Below are positions 8,231 through 16,055 of a stretch of 64,000 nt of DNA, one piece after another. Location: contig DASZBX010000055.1 in the NCBI GenBank assembly GCA_035943635.1, positions 1 to 64,000 of the forward strand, written 5' to 3'. Made by a program: the position numbers and the translations under genes. The DNA comes from DASZBX01 sp035943635. GTDB taxonomy: Bacteria; Actinomycetota; Actinomycetes; Streptomycetales; Catenulisporaceae. Below the pieces are notes generated by a model. It saw only the letters and a list, made by a program, of their open reading frames with translations, was not told the origin of the DNA and searched no databases. The number at the start of each line of letters is the position of its first letter. Positions within the stretch are counted from its first letter, which is position 1.

Positions 8231-9171
8231 ACGCCGGTCTGCCAGGTGGTCGGGCAGAAGTCGGGGTCGGCGTAGTCGGGCTCACCGGCCGGCGTCCGGC
8301 GCACGAGCACGTCGTGGTTGTAGACCACTGAGGTACCGTCGGGCCGCAGGAACGGCCGGTAGTGGTTCTCGCCGTCCTGAAGATGCAGGGACACCGCGCG
8401 GCGCGGATTCGCCGACAGGTTCGGGCCGCTGCCGTGGTACGTGCGGCAATGATGGAAGCTGACATGCCCGCGCGGGATCACGATCGGGACCTTGCGCACC
8501 TCCTGCCCGTTGAACCGTGCGTTCTCCCGCAGGATCTCCTCCAGTTCCGAGCGGTCGCGCTGGGCGAAGTGCCGGGTGGAGTCGTCCCCGCCCGGCATCT
8601 CCTTCCACCGGTGGCTGCCGTCGACCATGGTGATCGTGCCCATCTGTTCGTCGCAGTCGTGGAACGGGACGAACGCGGTCAGCATCCGGTCCGAAGCAGA
8701 GGTCTGCCAGTAGTGCTTGTCGAAGTGCCAGGGCACGAGGTTGCTCGGCTCGGCCGGGTTCGGCGGCTTGAGGATCAAGGTGGCCTGGAAGACCCGGATC
8801 TGCGCGGCGCCGGCCAGGGCGGCGGCCACCGCGCCGACCAGCGGCTTGCGCAGGATCCGGCCGATCGTCTCGCTTTCGTAGTGCACGTAGTCGTTGTGCC
8901 GCTGGACCTCGCCGTGCGCGGGTTCCCAGGCGGCGAGGTGCGGCGGGCGGACCGGCAGGACCCGGTCGCGGGCCCCGGCGTAGTACTTCTCGGTCGCCTC
9001 CTGGAGTTCGTCGAGTTCCTCGTCGGTGAACAGGCGCCGGGACAGGTACCAGCCGTGGTCGTTGTACTCGCGGATCTCGTCCGGCGTCGGCAGCAGCGCT
9101 TGTTCGTCGTCGTCGAGGACGAAGTGCGGCCGGGGGTCGATGCCGTCAGCGTACTGAGTAAGCGGTGTCAT
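8227..9171 (-). CDS. Phytanoyl-CoA dioxygenase (PhyH) family Fe(II)/2-oxoglutarate oxygenase
   Basis: A 314-residue PhyH-type protein. WHFDKHYWQ provides the HxD of the iron-binding triad (about 143-145), FHHCRTYHGSGPN the distal His (about 235), and ANPRRAVSLHLQ the Arg that binds 2-oxoglutarate. Such enzymes hydroxylate acyl chains or amino acids on carriers, or halogenate when the Asp is replaced; the Asp is present, so hydroxylation is expected. The gene overlaps the hydroxymandelate synthase gene by about 26 bases at its start and the E1 alpha gene by four at its end. It is likely a tailoring or precursor hydroxylase. Confidence 0.88.
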   Translation of the reverse strand: MTPLTQYADGIDPRPHFVLDDDEQALLPTPDEIREYNDHGWYLSRRLFTDEELDELQEATEKYYAGARDRVLPVRPPHLAAWEPAHGEVQRHNDYVHYESETIGRILRKPLVGAVAAALAGAAQIRVFQATLILKPPNPAEPSNLVPWHFDKHYWQTSASDRMLTAFVPFHDCDEQMGTITMVDGSHRWKEMPGGDDSTRHFAQRDRSELEEILRENARFNGQEVRKVPIVIPRGHVSFHHCRTYHGSGPNLSANPRRAVSLHLQDGENHYRPFLRPDGTSVVYNHDVLVRRTPAGEPDYADPDFCPTTWQTGV

Positions 9172-10291
9172 CGTGGGCTCCTTCGGCCGGTGTTGTCGCT
9201 GTCGGCGGGCGTGTGCTGGGGGTTTCGCGGTCGATGGCCTCGTACAGGGCGGTGACGTTCGCGGTCCCGAAGGTGCTCGCTCCGCGCCGTTCGATCAGCT
9301 CGAAGAAGTAGGTCCGGCGGGTGTGCACGGACCGGGTGAAGATCTGGAAGAGCCGGCCTCCGTGGTCCTGGTCGACCAGGATGTTCAGTTCTCGCAGGGT
9401 GCCGAGCGGGATCTCGGTGCGGCCCAGCCGCTGTTCGAGCGCGTCGTAGTAGGCGGCCGGGGTGCTCAGGAAGTCGACGCCGCGTTCGCCGAGCCGGCGT
9501 ATGCCGTCGGCGATGTCCGTGGTCCGCAGGGCCAGGTGCTGGATGCCCGCGCCGCCGTGGCCGTCGAGGAAGTCGTCGATCTGCCCGGGCTCGGCCGCGG
9601 CGTCCGGCTCCAGGACGGTGAAGGTCACAGCGCCGGACTCGCTCTGCATGACGACCGAGTCCATGCCCTGGCTGCCGACCTTGATGTACCCGCCGAAGAT
9701 CCGGCGCAGGCCGAGCATCCGGTCGCAGAACTCGATGATGCCGGCCAGGGCGCCGGACGGGACGCACACCGCGACGTGGTCGATCGCGGTGACGTGGACC
9801 GGCGGCGGGAGGGCCGAGGGCTCCGGCCCGGATCCCGTCCGCGGCGCCGGAACCGCAGCGCGCAGAGGCGTCGCGAGCTCGCCGACTGCAGAGAGCGGGG
9901 CGAACCGGATCGCGCTGTCGCCGAACCCTGCGATCGTCAGGTCGTGCGCGTCGACCGGCGTCGCGCCCTGCTCGACCGCATACGCGTAGGCCGCTTCAGG
10001 GTCCTGACAGGACACGGCGACGACCGCGACGCCGTCGCCGTGCCGCCGGGCGAATTCGGCCACCGGGTGCTCGGGATCGGCTGCGGCGGCCAGGATCAGG
10101 CGCACGCCGCCGGACCGCAGCCCGATCCGCTGGACCGCGCCGTCCGACGGCGCGTACTCGCCCTGCCCGCCGGGCGGCTCGATGCTGAAACCGAAGCCTT
10201 CGACCAGGTTCGCCGCGGCCTTGGCCAGGTCCTCGACGTGGAACTCGGCATAGGCGATGCCGCGGATGTTCGTGGTGTCCCGGTTGTTCAC
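9146..10291 (-). CDS. hmaS: 4-Hydroxymandelate synthase-like dioxygenase (HPPD family)
   Basis: A 381-residue two-VOC-domain enzyme. The GTG start at 10291 follows GGGGAGAG and overlaps the upstream KS stop (GTGA). Iron ligands are His in AIDHVAV (about 172), His in GIQHLAL (about 250) and Glu in FFELIERRG (residue 331). Features recalled from HmaS rather than HPPD are QSESGAVTFTVLEPD, where HPPD has a Pro-Gly and Asn-Glu-Pro pattern, and TAN/SSN near FGTANVTALYEA. HmaS converts 4-hydroxyphenylpyruvate to 4-hydroxymandelate, normally for hydroxyphenylglycine. The usual partners Hmo and HpgT are not nearby; the E1 pair is. An unusual HPPD is the alternative. Confidence 0.82.
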   Translation of the reverse strand: MNNRDTTNIRGIAYAEFHVEDLAKAAANLVEGFGFSIEPPGGQGEYAPSDGAVQRIGLRSGGVRLILAAAADPEHPVAEFARRHGDGVAVVAVSCQDPEAAYAYAVEQGATPVDAHDLTIAGFGDSAIRFAPLSAVGELATPLRAAVPAPRTGSGPEPSALPPPVHVTAIDHVAVCVPSGALAGIIEFCDRMLGLRRIFGGYIKVGSQGMDSVVMQSESGAVTFTVLEPDAAAEPGQIDDFLDGHGGAGIQHLALRTTDIADGIRRLGERGVDFLSTPAAYYDALEQRLGRTEIPLGTLRELNILVDQDHGGRLFQIFTRSVHTRRTYFFELIERRGASTFGTANVTALYEAIDRETPSTRPPTATTPAEGAHDDTAYSVR

Positions 10292-11565
10292 GGAGTCTCT
10301 CCCCTGGGATGGATGGCCGCCGAGGTGCCGGGCGGGCCGAACAGCAGGCTGATGTTGTGGCCGCCGAAGGCGAAGGAGTTCGACAGCGCGGCCCGCACCG
10401 GGCCGGTCCGGGCGCCGCCGCGCACGTGGTCCAGCTCGCACTCCGGGTCCGGATCGTCGAGGTTGGCGGTCGGCGGCAGCGCGCCGCGGGCGATCGCCAG
10501 CGCGCAGACCGCCGCCTCGACCGCGCCCGAGGCGCCGAGCAGGTGCCCGGTGGCGCCCTTGATCGAGCTGACCGCCGGATCGTGCGGGCCGAACACCGCG
10601 CGCAGCGCCGCGGCCTCGGCCCGGTCGCCGAGCCGGGTGCCGGTGCCGTGCGCGTTGACGTAGTCCACGTCGCCCGGCACCAGGCCCGCACGCAGCAGGG
10701 CGCCGGTCATCGAGTCGATCGCGCCCTCGCCGTCCGGGCGCGGGGTGGTCGGGTGGTGCGCGTCGGTGGAGGCGCCCCAGCCGGTCAGGTCGGCGTACCC
10801 GGCCGCGCCGCGGGCCCGGGCGTGCGCGGTGCGCTCGACCACCAGGATCCCGGCGCCCTCGCCGAGCACGAAACCGTTGCGCCGGGCGTCGAACGGCCGG
10901 CTGGCCTCGGCCGGATCATCCCAGCCTTCGGCCAGTGCGCGGGCGTTGGCGAAGGCCGCGGCCACGGTCGGGTGCAGCGGCGCGTCGGTCCCGCCGCAGA
11001 CCACCACGTCCGCGTCCCCGGCCCGGATCAGCCGGAACGCCTCGGCGACGGACTGCGCCCCGGCCGCGCAGGCGGTGCCGATCGCGGCGCTGTACCCGCG
11101 GATCCCGTGCCGGATCGCGATCCGGGCGGCGGCCATGTTGCCGAGCATCCCGGGCAGCAGGTACGGGCTGACCCCGGCCCGGCCGCGCTCCCGGCGCCGC
11201 ACGGCCTGCTGCTCGTAGGTCTCCAGCCCGGCGCCGCCGCTGGAGACGACCACCGCGATCCGGCGCGGGTCCACGTCCCGCCCGGCCGCGATGCCCGCGT
11301 CGGCGAGCGCGTCCTCGGCGGCGGCCAGGGCGAGCAGCACGTACCGGTCCACGAACCGGGCCTCGGTCGGCGCCAGCACCTCCCGGCCGTCGACCGCCGG
11401 ACTGATCCCGGCCACCTCCAGCAGCCCGGCCAGCGGGTGGTCCGCGGCCGGCCGGCTCAGCCCGGAATCCCCGGCGAGTAAGGCCTCGAAGACCTCCCCG
11501 GGTTTGCGGCCCAGCGGCGTGACCAGGCCGATCCCGGTGACCGTGGCGCCGTCCGGCCCGGTCAT
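10288..11565 (-). CDS. FabF-type beta-ketoacyl-ACP synthase with intact catalytic triad
   Basis: A 425-residue stand-alone KS. The nucleophile is Cys166 (GTACAAG), with His306 (VNAHGTGT), Lys336 and His341 (KGATGHLLGASG); FAFGGHN is near the C-terminus. It should catalyse decarboxylative Claisen condensation on a free carrier protein. It is coupled by four-base overlaps to the AMP ligase upstream (ATGA) and the HmaS-like gene downstream (GTGA). No malonyl transferase is nearby, so it would depend on malonyl-ACP made by fatty-acid synthesis. Sequence from residue 37 to 60 is more variable than in housekeeping FabF, consistent with a secondary-metabolism paralogue. Confidence 0.93.
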   Translation of the reverse strand: MTGPDGATVTGIGLVTPLGRKPGEVFEALLAGDSGLSRPAADHPLAGLLEVAGISPAVDGREVLAPTEARFVDRYVLLALAAAEDALADAGIAAGRDVDPRRIAVVVSSGGAGLETYEQQAVRRRERGRAGVSPYLLPGMLGNMAAARIAIRHGIRGYSAAIGTACAAGAQSVAEAFRLIRAGDADVVVCGGTDAPLHPTVAAAFANARALAEGWDDPAEASRPFDARRNGFVLGEGAGILVVERTAHARARGAAGYADLTGWGASTDAHHPTTPRPDGEGAIDSMTGALLRAGLVPGDVDYVNAHGTGTRLGDRAEAAALRAVFGPHDPAVSSIKGATGHLLGASGAVEAAVCALAIARGALPPTANLDDPDPECELDHVRGGARTGPVRAALSNSFAFGGHNISLLFGPPGTSAAIHPRGETP

Positions 11566-13193
11566 GCGGCGCCCTGTCCGGCCAGGTGCCGCTCGCGCAG
11601 CAGCACCTTGCGGACCTTGCCGGTCGGGCCGAGCGGGATCCGGTCCTCGCCGACCACCAGCACCTGCCGGACCGTGGCGGCCACGTGCTCGTCGAGCGCC
11701 GCCGTCACCTGCGCGGCGCGCTCGGCGTCGTGCTCCTCGTCCCGTTTGGCGTCGGCGGTCAGCTGGAGCAGGACGTCGGTGACCACGCGGTCGCCGTCGC
11801 GCACCGCCACGACCGTGCAGTCGAGCACGTCCGGGCACGCGGCGAGCACCAGCTCCTCGGACATCGCGGTGAACAGCCGCCGGCCGCCGCCGAGGTCGAC
11901 CGAGTCGACCATCCGGTCCAGGTGGTAGTAGTAGCCCTCTTCGTCCCGGCGCATCAGGTCGCCGGTCAGGAAGTAGCCGCGCACCCGGGTGCGGTAGGTG
12001 GTGGCCGAGTCGTTCCAGTAGCCGAGCGCGAGCGTGGGCGACTTGGTGCCCAGTTCGCCGACCTCGCCGACCGGCAGTTCCTGTCCGTCCGGGCCGAGCA
12101 CGGCGCAGTCGACGAACGAGTGCGGGCGCCCGACGCACCGGCCGTAGCGCTCGGTGTCCGGGGTGTGGGTGATGAAGAAGTGCGAGTGGCCCATCTCGGT
12201 GGAGCCCAGGCCGTCGACGAACACCGACCCGCGGCGCCGCTCCCGGCCGCCGGGCGCGGCCACCTGCCGTGAGCCGAGCGAGACCAGCCGGCGGATGTGT
12301 GCCTCGTGCGCGCAGTCGCCGGTGTTCCACCACAGCGCCACGCAGTCCAAGTCGCGTTCGGCCGGTTGCCGCCCGGCCAGGTCGGCCCAGGTCGCGGCGA
12401 AGCCGAACACGCCGTGCGGGCGCCACTGCTCGATCGCGTCGAGCACCTCCTCGCCGGTCTGCCGGGACAGGTGCAGCATCTCGGCGTCGGCGCTCAGCGC
12501 CAGGTTGACCGCGATCAGGGTGGCCGCGTGCGGTGCGGGCAGCACGCTGAGCACCCGGTCCGCGCCCTGGGCCAGCGGCAGGGTGAGCCGGTGGCGGACC
12601 GCGGCGTAGAGGCCGGCGTGCGAGTGGGCCACGGCTTTGGGCATGCCGGTGGTGCCGGAGGAGTGGGTGATCGCGACCGGGTCGCCGGACCAGTGCCGGT
12701 ACGGTTCGGGCGCGGCGTCCGGGTCGTCGTGTCCGAGGTCTGCGACATCGGCGAGCACCGGCGCGACCGGGTCGTGCGGGGCGAGCGCGGCCAGGTGTTC
12801 GGCGTCGGCCAGGATCCCGACCGCTTTCAGGCCGCTGATGTACCGGGCGGCCTTCTCGGCGTCCAGATTCGGGTTGAGCAGGGCCGGGATCGCGCCGAGC
12901 CGGGTCAGGGCGAGGTAGCACAGGATGTGGTCGGCGGCCGCGGCCGGGTAGACGGCGACCGGGTCGCGCGGCCGGACGCCCAGCCGGTGCAGCGCGGCGG
13001 CCCGGGCCCGGACCGCGCGGTCCAGTTCGCGGACGGTGAACAGTTCCCGAACCGGGCGGCCGTCGACCGCGGTGTCGAAGCCGATCCGGGGCGTGTCCAG
13101 GCCCAGGCCCAGGTGGATCCGCGTGGTCAGGACGTTGCCTGCGCCCACGTCCGGGTCCGCGGCGAGCAGGGCGCGGATGTTTCGAACGCTCAA
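11562..13193 (-). CDS. Adenylate-forming acyl-CoA/acyl-ACP ligase
   Basis: A 543-residue ANL-superfamily enzyme. THSSGTTGMPKAVAHSHA is the P-loop-like motif, GLGSTEMGH the A5 motif, YFLTGDLMRRD the adenylate-binding Asp region, and PLGPTGKVRK holds the C-terminal lysine. The frame has no ATG near the family N-terminus; TTG at 13193 with GGGGAGGA about ten bases upstream is the best start. The substrate is unknown. It is coupled to the KS downstream by ATGA and separated from the next upstream gene by 233 bp, so it may also have its own promoter. It probably activates a fatty or aryl acid starter for loading. Confidence 0.88.
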   Translation of the reverse strand: MSVRNIRALLAADPDVGAGNVLTTRIHLGLGLDTPRIGFDTAVDGRPVRELFTVRELDRAVRARAAALHRLGVRPRDPVAVYPAAAADHILCYLALTRLGAIPALLNPNLDAEKAARYISGLKAVGILADAEHLAALAPHDPVAPVLADVADLGHDDPDAAPEPYRHWSGDPVAITHSSGTTGMPKAVAHSHAGLYAAVRHRLTLPLAQGADRVLSVLPAPHAATLIAVNLALSADAEMLHLSRQTGEEVLDAIEQWRPHGVFGFAATWADLAGRQPAERDLDCVALWWNTGDCAHEAHIRRLVSLGSRQVAAPGGRERRRGSVFVDGLGSTEMGHSHFFITHTPDTERYGRCVGRPHSFVDCAVLGPDGQELPVGEVGELGTKSPTLALGYWNDSATTYRTRVRGYFLTGDLMRRDEEGYYYHLDRMVDSVDLGGGRRLFTAMSEELVLAACPDVLDCTVVAVRDGDRVVTDVLLQLTADAKRDEEHDAERAAQVTAALDEHVAATVRQVLVVGEDRIPLGPTGKVRKVLLRERHLAGQGAA

Positions 13194-13426
13194 GGTGGTC
13201 CGTTCCTCCCCATGGCACAGGCCATGCCGATAGTTGTCGTGCACAAGATCAGGAGTTGCGCGTTCATATACGAGCACATATAAGGGCGTGCAGAAGCTGA
13301 CGGCGTCGCCGGTGCAAGACAGCGATGGCGCGCCGGAGCGGGTTCGATGGGACGGCTGGTACTGGATCGTGGTGCGTGAATACGTGTGTTGGTACGTGTG
13401 ACAGTGCGCGGACGCCCGGGCCTGCG
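13194..13426. promoter_or_regulatory. 233-bp gap inside the leftward operon, possible internal promoter
   Basis: The only sizeable gap in the leftward operon besides that before the second ligase. It contains an AT-rich patch on the minus strand (TTATATGTGCTCGTATATG, about 13268-13286), unusual in this DNA, which could supply a -10 element. No good -35 at proper spacing is evident. Confidence 0.3.
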
Positions 13427-14170
13427 TCAGCCGCGCAGGGCCACCAGCGCCGCGACCGCTTCGTCGGGCTCGGCCGGAGTGCGCCCCTGCTCGGCGACGA
13501 TGACGAGCACCTCGTCGGCGTCGCCGTCGTGCAGCAGCACCGAGGCTTCGGCCAGGACCTCGTGAGTCAGGCCGATGATCCGGGCCGGGCGGCTGATGGC
13601 CACCACCGGTCCGGTCAGTTGCCAGCGCGCGGCCACGTGGCCGAGGACCGCGTTGGGGTTGGACTGGAAGAACAGCAGCGGCGGCACCGTCCGGCCGGAG
13701 CCGACCGCGTCCCGGATCGCCGCGCCGGTGGCCCGGTCCCCGGTGTGGCTGGCCAGCAGCAGCGCGGTGCGCCGCGGCTGCGGATGGGCCGGGCGCTGCC
13801 CGAGGCACTGCTCGGCGGCCGCGGCGACCAGCGGGTTGAAGCTGGAGACGGTGAACCCGGCCAGCGGCGGCGCGACGGCTCCGGGGTGCGGCGGCCAGTG
13901 GATCCCGTGCACGATCCGCAGCCCGGTCGGCACCGCGGGCGCGGACAGGATCGCGGCCACGGCCTCGGGCCCGCACTCGTCGACGTCGTCCGAGTGCCAG
14001 TCCAGCAGCGTGCGCGCGAGCGCGGGAGCCGGCCCGGCCGCGGTCCGCCGGGCGGCCAGGGCCGCGGACGTCAGCGGCAGGCGCGCCGCGACCGGGGTGA
14101 GGGTGCTGACGTGCGCCCCGGCGTGGTGCGGCGCGGCCGGGTGCGCGGGGGCGGTGGTCCGCGCGGTCAC
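13427..14170 (-). CDS. Half-length ketosynthase-like protein without catalytic Cys
   Basis: A 247-residue protein from GTG 14170 (GTGA overlap with the upstream KS). The segment FFQSNPNAVLGHVAARWQLT, then GPVVAIS, aligns by eye with the N-terminal KS region before the active site, but the position of the nucleophile reads ISRPAR instead of TACA. It continues LLHDGDADEVLVIVAEQ, the KS strand after the active-site helix, then ends; no HGTGT or GH motif exists. It resembles beta-ketoacyl synthase N-terminal-like or chain-length-factor-like accessory proteins. It probably partners a full KS from this operon. The length is far short of a normal CLF (about 400). Confidence 0.7.
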   Translation of the reverse strand: MTARTTAPAHPAAPHHAGAHVSTLTPVAARLPLTSAALAARRTAAGPAPALARTLLDWHSDDVDECGPEAVAAILSAPAVPTGLRIVHGIHWPPHPGAVAPPLAGFTVSSFNPLVAAAAEQCLGQRPAHPQPRRTALLLASHTGDRATGAAIRDAVGSGRTVPPLLFFQSNPNAVLGHVAARWQLTGPVVAISRPARIIGLTHEVLAEASVLLHDGDADEVLVIVAEQGRTPAEPDEAVAALVALRG

Positions 14171-15339
14171 AATGCGGCACCTTCCAGCAGGAGTGCGGTG
14201 TTGGCGCCGCCGAACGCGCTGTTGAGCGTGAGGGCGCGGCGCGGGCCGGTCCCGGCCGCGCGCGGGCCCAGGACCAGGTCGAGCCGGCAGTCCTCGGCCG
14301 GGCCGAGGTACCCGGCGTTGACCGGAAGCGTTTCCGTTCGCAGGGTCAGAACGGTCACGGCGAACTCGAGCAGTGCCGAGGCCTCGAGGGCGTGGCCGTG
14401 CACGGCCTTGGTCGAGCTGACCGGGATCCGGTCCACGGCCGGGCCGAACGCGGTGCGCAACGCGGCGGCCTCCGCGCTGTCGCCCAGCGCGGACCCGGTG
14501 GCGTTGGCGTTGACGTAGCCGACCTGGGCCGGGTCGATCCCGGCCCGGCCCAGCGCGGACCCGATCGCCCGGGCCAGGCCGGAGCCGTCCGGGATCGGCC
14601 GGCACACGTGGTGCGCGTCCCCGGCCCGGCCCCAGCCGGCCAGCCGGGCCAGTTCGGCCCCGCCCCGGCGCCCGGCCGCGGCCGCGGACTCCAGCACCAC
14701 GGCGGCCACCCCGTCGCCGAGCAGCAGCCCGGTCCGGTCCCGGCTGAACGGCCGGGACCGCCCGTCCCGGGCCAGCGCCCGTCCGGCGTCGAAGACCGCG
14801 AACGTGTCCGGCTCGACCAGGTACCCGGCCGCGACGACCACCCGGTCCACGGCGCCGGACGCGATCAGCGCGGCCGCGTCGGCCACCGCCGAACTCGCGG
14901 CGACGCACGCGCCGGTGTACACCCGCTCCGGTCCCGGCAGTCCGCACCGGCGGGCCACACCGTCGGCGACCTCGGCGGCGATCGGCTCCGTGGCCGGGTC
15001 GCTGTGCAGGGCCAGCAGCAGCACCGAGTCCGCGGCGGCCGACCGGTCGAGCCCGGCCTGCTCGCAGGCCTCTGCGATCGCGCCGACCAGTTCGGGCGCC
15101 AGGCGCGGGGAGCCGGGCAGGTGCGCGGCGTGCGCGGTGCGCCGGCCGCTGACGTCGAACCTGGTCACCGGCGCGAACGCGGGCCGTCCGGCGCCGACCG
15201 CGGCGGCCAGCGCGGACGTGCCCCGGCCGCAGGCGGACAGGACGCCCATCCCGGTCACCGCGACGGGGACGGCCGCCTTACGGCTCGGCAATGAGTGCGG
15301 CCGGACTGGGTGAGGCCGGCTGTCTACGGGACCGGGCAT
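14167..15339 (-). CDS. FabF-like ketosynthase with first catalytic His replaced by Asn
   Basis: A 390-residue KS from ATG 15339, placed one base after the stop of ACP1. The nucleophile Cys145 is present (YTGACVAASSA) and His316 is present (KAVHGHALEAS), but the HGTGT motif reads VNANATGS, with Asn279 in place of His. FabF decarboxylation normally needs both His, so this protein may be slow, may use a different donor, may only transfer acyl groups, or may act as the partner of another subunit. It overlaps the half-length KS by four bases. Pairing with it as a heterodimer is inference. Confidence 0.85.
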   Translation of the reverse strand: MPGPVDSRPHPVRPHSLPSRKAAVPVAVTGMGVLSACGRGTSALAAAVGAGRPAFAPVTRFDVSGRRTAHAAHLPGSPRLAPELVGAIAEACEQAGLDRSAAADSVLLLALHSDPATEPIAAEVADGVARRCGLPGPERVYTGACVAASSAVADAAALIASGAVDRVVVAAGYLVEPDTFAVFDAGRALARDGRSRPFSRDRTGLLLGDGVAAVVLESAAAAGRRGGAELARLAGWGRAGDAHHVCRPIPDGSGLARAIGSALGRAGIDPAQVGYVNANATGSALGDSAEAAALRTAFGPAVDRIPVSSTKAVHGHALEASALLEFAVTVLTLRTETLPVNAGYLGPAEDCRLDLVLGPRAAGTGPRRALTLNSAFGGANTALLLEGAAL

Positions 15340-15340
15340 C

Positions 15341-15685
15341 TCAGCCTCGCTCCACAGTCGCCAGAGCCGGATCCGCTTGCCTGGCTTGGGAATCCGCGCC
15401 GCCGCCGCCACTGTCGTCGGCCGCGCCGTTCTCGTCGAGCGCCGCCCCGACCGCCTCGCCGAGGACCTCGGCGGCGTCGGCCACGGTCGTGATCCGGGCC
15501 AGCTGCTCGTCGCGCAGGTCGAGCACCACCGCGTACTGCTCCTCGACCTGCGCGATCAGCCAGGTCAGCTCCAGCGAGCCGACCACGTCGTCGACCGATT
15601 CCGGGGCGCGGTCGCCGAAGGCGGCGAGCAGGCGCACCACCCGCCCGTGGTCCAGCGGCCCGGTCCGGTGGCCGGCCGGGGTCAC
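15341..15685 (-). CDS. Discrete acyl carrier protein 1
   Basis: A 114-residue carrier-protein-like ORF with GTG start 15685 overlapping the ACP2 stop (GTGA). The predicted phosphopantetheine serine is Ser37 in VGSLELTWLI, where most ACPs have DSLE; the following helix IAQVEEQYAV is typical. A Gly/Asp-rich tail (about 85-114) is unusual. Gly in place of the conserved Asp before Ser may alter recognition by phosphopantetheinyl transferases. It lies directly before the His-to-Asn KS and may be its dedicated partner. Confidence 0.8.
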   Translation of the reverse strand: MTPAGHRTGPLDHGRVVRLLAAFGDRAPESVDDVVGSLELTWLIAQVEEQYAVVLDLRDEQLARITTVADAAEVLGEAVGAALDENGAADDSGGGGADSQARQADPALATVERG

Positions 15686-15951
15686 AGCGAACTGCCGACG
15701 GCTGTCCCGGCGACCCGGGCGGCGACCTCCGCGGTGAACTCGTCCAGCGTCATCAGGGCCGTGCTCTCCATGTCGTCCAGGCTGAACTTGATCGCGTACT
15801 GCTCCTCCACCTGGACCGCGAGGTCGGCCAGGGCGAGGGATTCCAGGTCCAGTCCGGCCGGGCCGAGGTCTGTGTCCCCGGTGACTTCGGCGACGTCGTA
15901 GTTCATTCCGCGCAGCGCTTCGAGGACGAAGTCACGTATCTGGTCCCGCAT
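15682..15951 (-). CDS. Discrete acyl carrier protein 2
   Basis: An 89-residue ACP with Ser38 in GLDLESLALADL and an acidic recognition helix (VQVEEQYAIKF). The ATG at 15951 has GGAGAACCG ahead. The motif is LES rather than DSL. It overlaps ACP1 by four bases. Two adjacent ACPs feeding adjacent KSs suggest separate donor and acceptor carriers. Confidence 0.88.
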   Translation of the reverse strand: MRDQIRDFVLEALRGMNYDVAEVTGDTDLGPAGLDLESLALADLAVQVEEQYAIKFSLDDMESTALMTLDEFTAEVAARVAGTAVGSSL

Positions 15952-16055
15952 CGGTTCTCCAAAGGGGTAGGAGACGGCCTGGGCGTGGCGCAGGCCGCCG
16001 GGGTGAGCTCGGTGCTTGGGTGCGGCAGTGGGTCAGTACTCGGATGGGCGGGTGG

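Noticed and set aside
6237..8465. Long 742-codon minus frame spanning E1 beta and antisense of E1 alpha
   Set aside because: Only the last 326 codons are E1 beta; the rest is an out-of-frame Arg-rich translation of the E1 alpha and PhyH genes.
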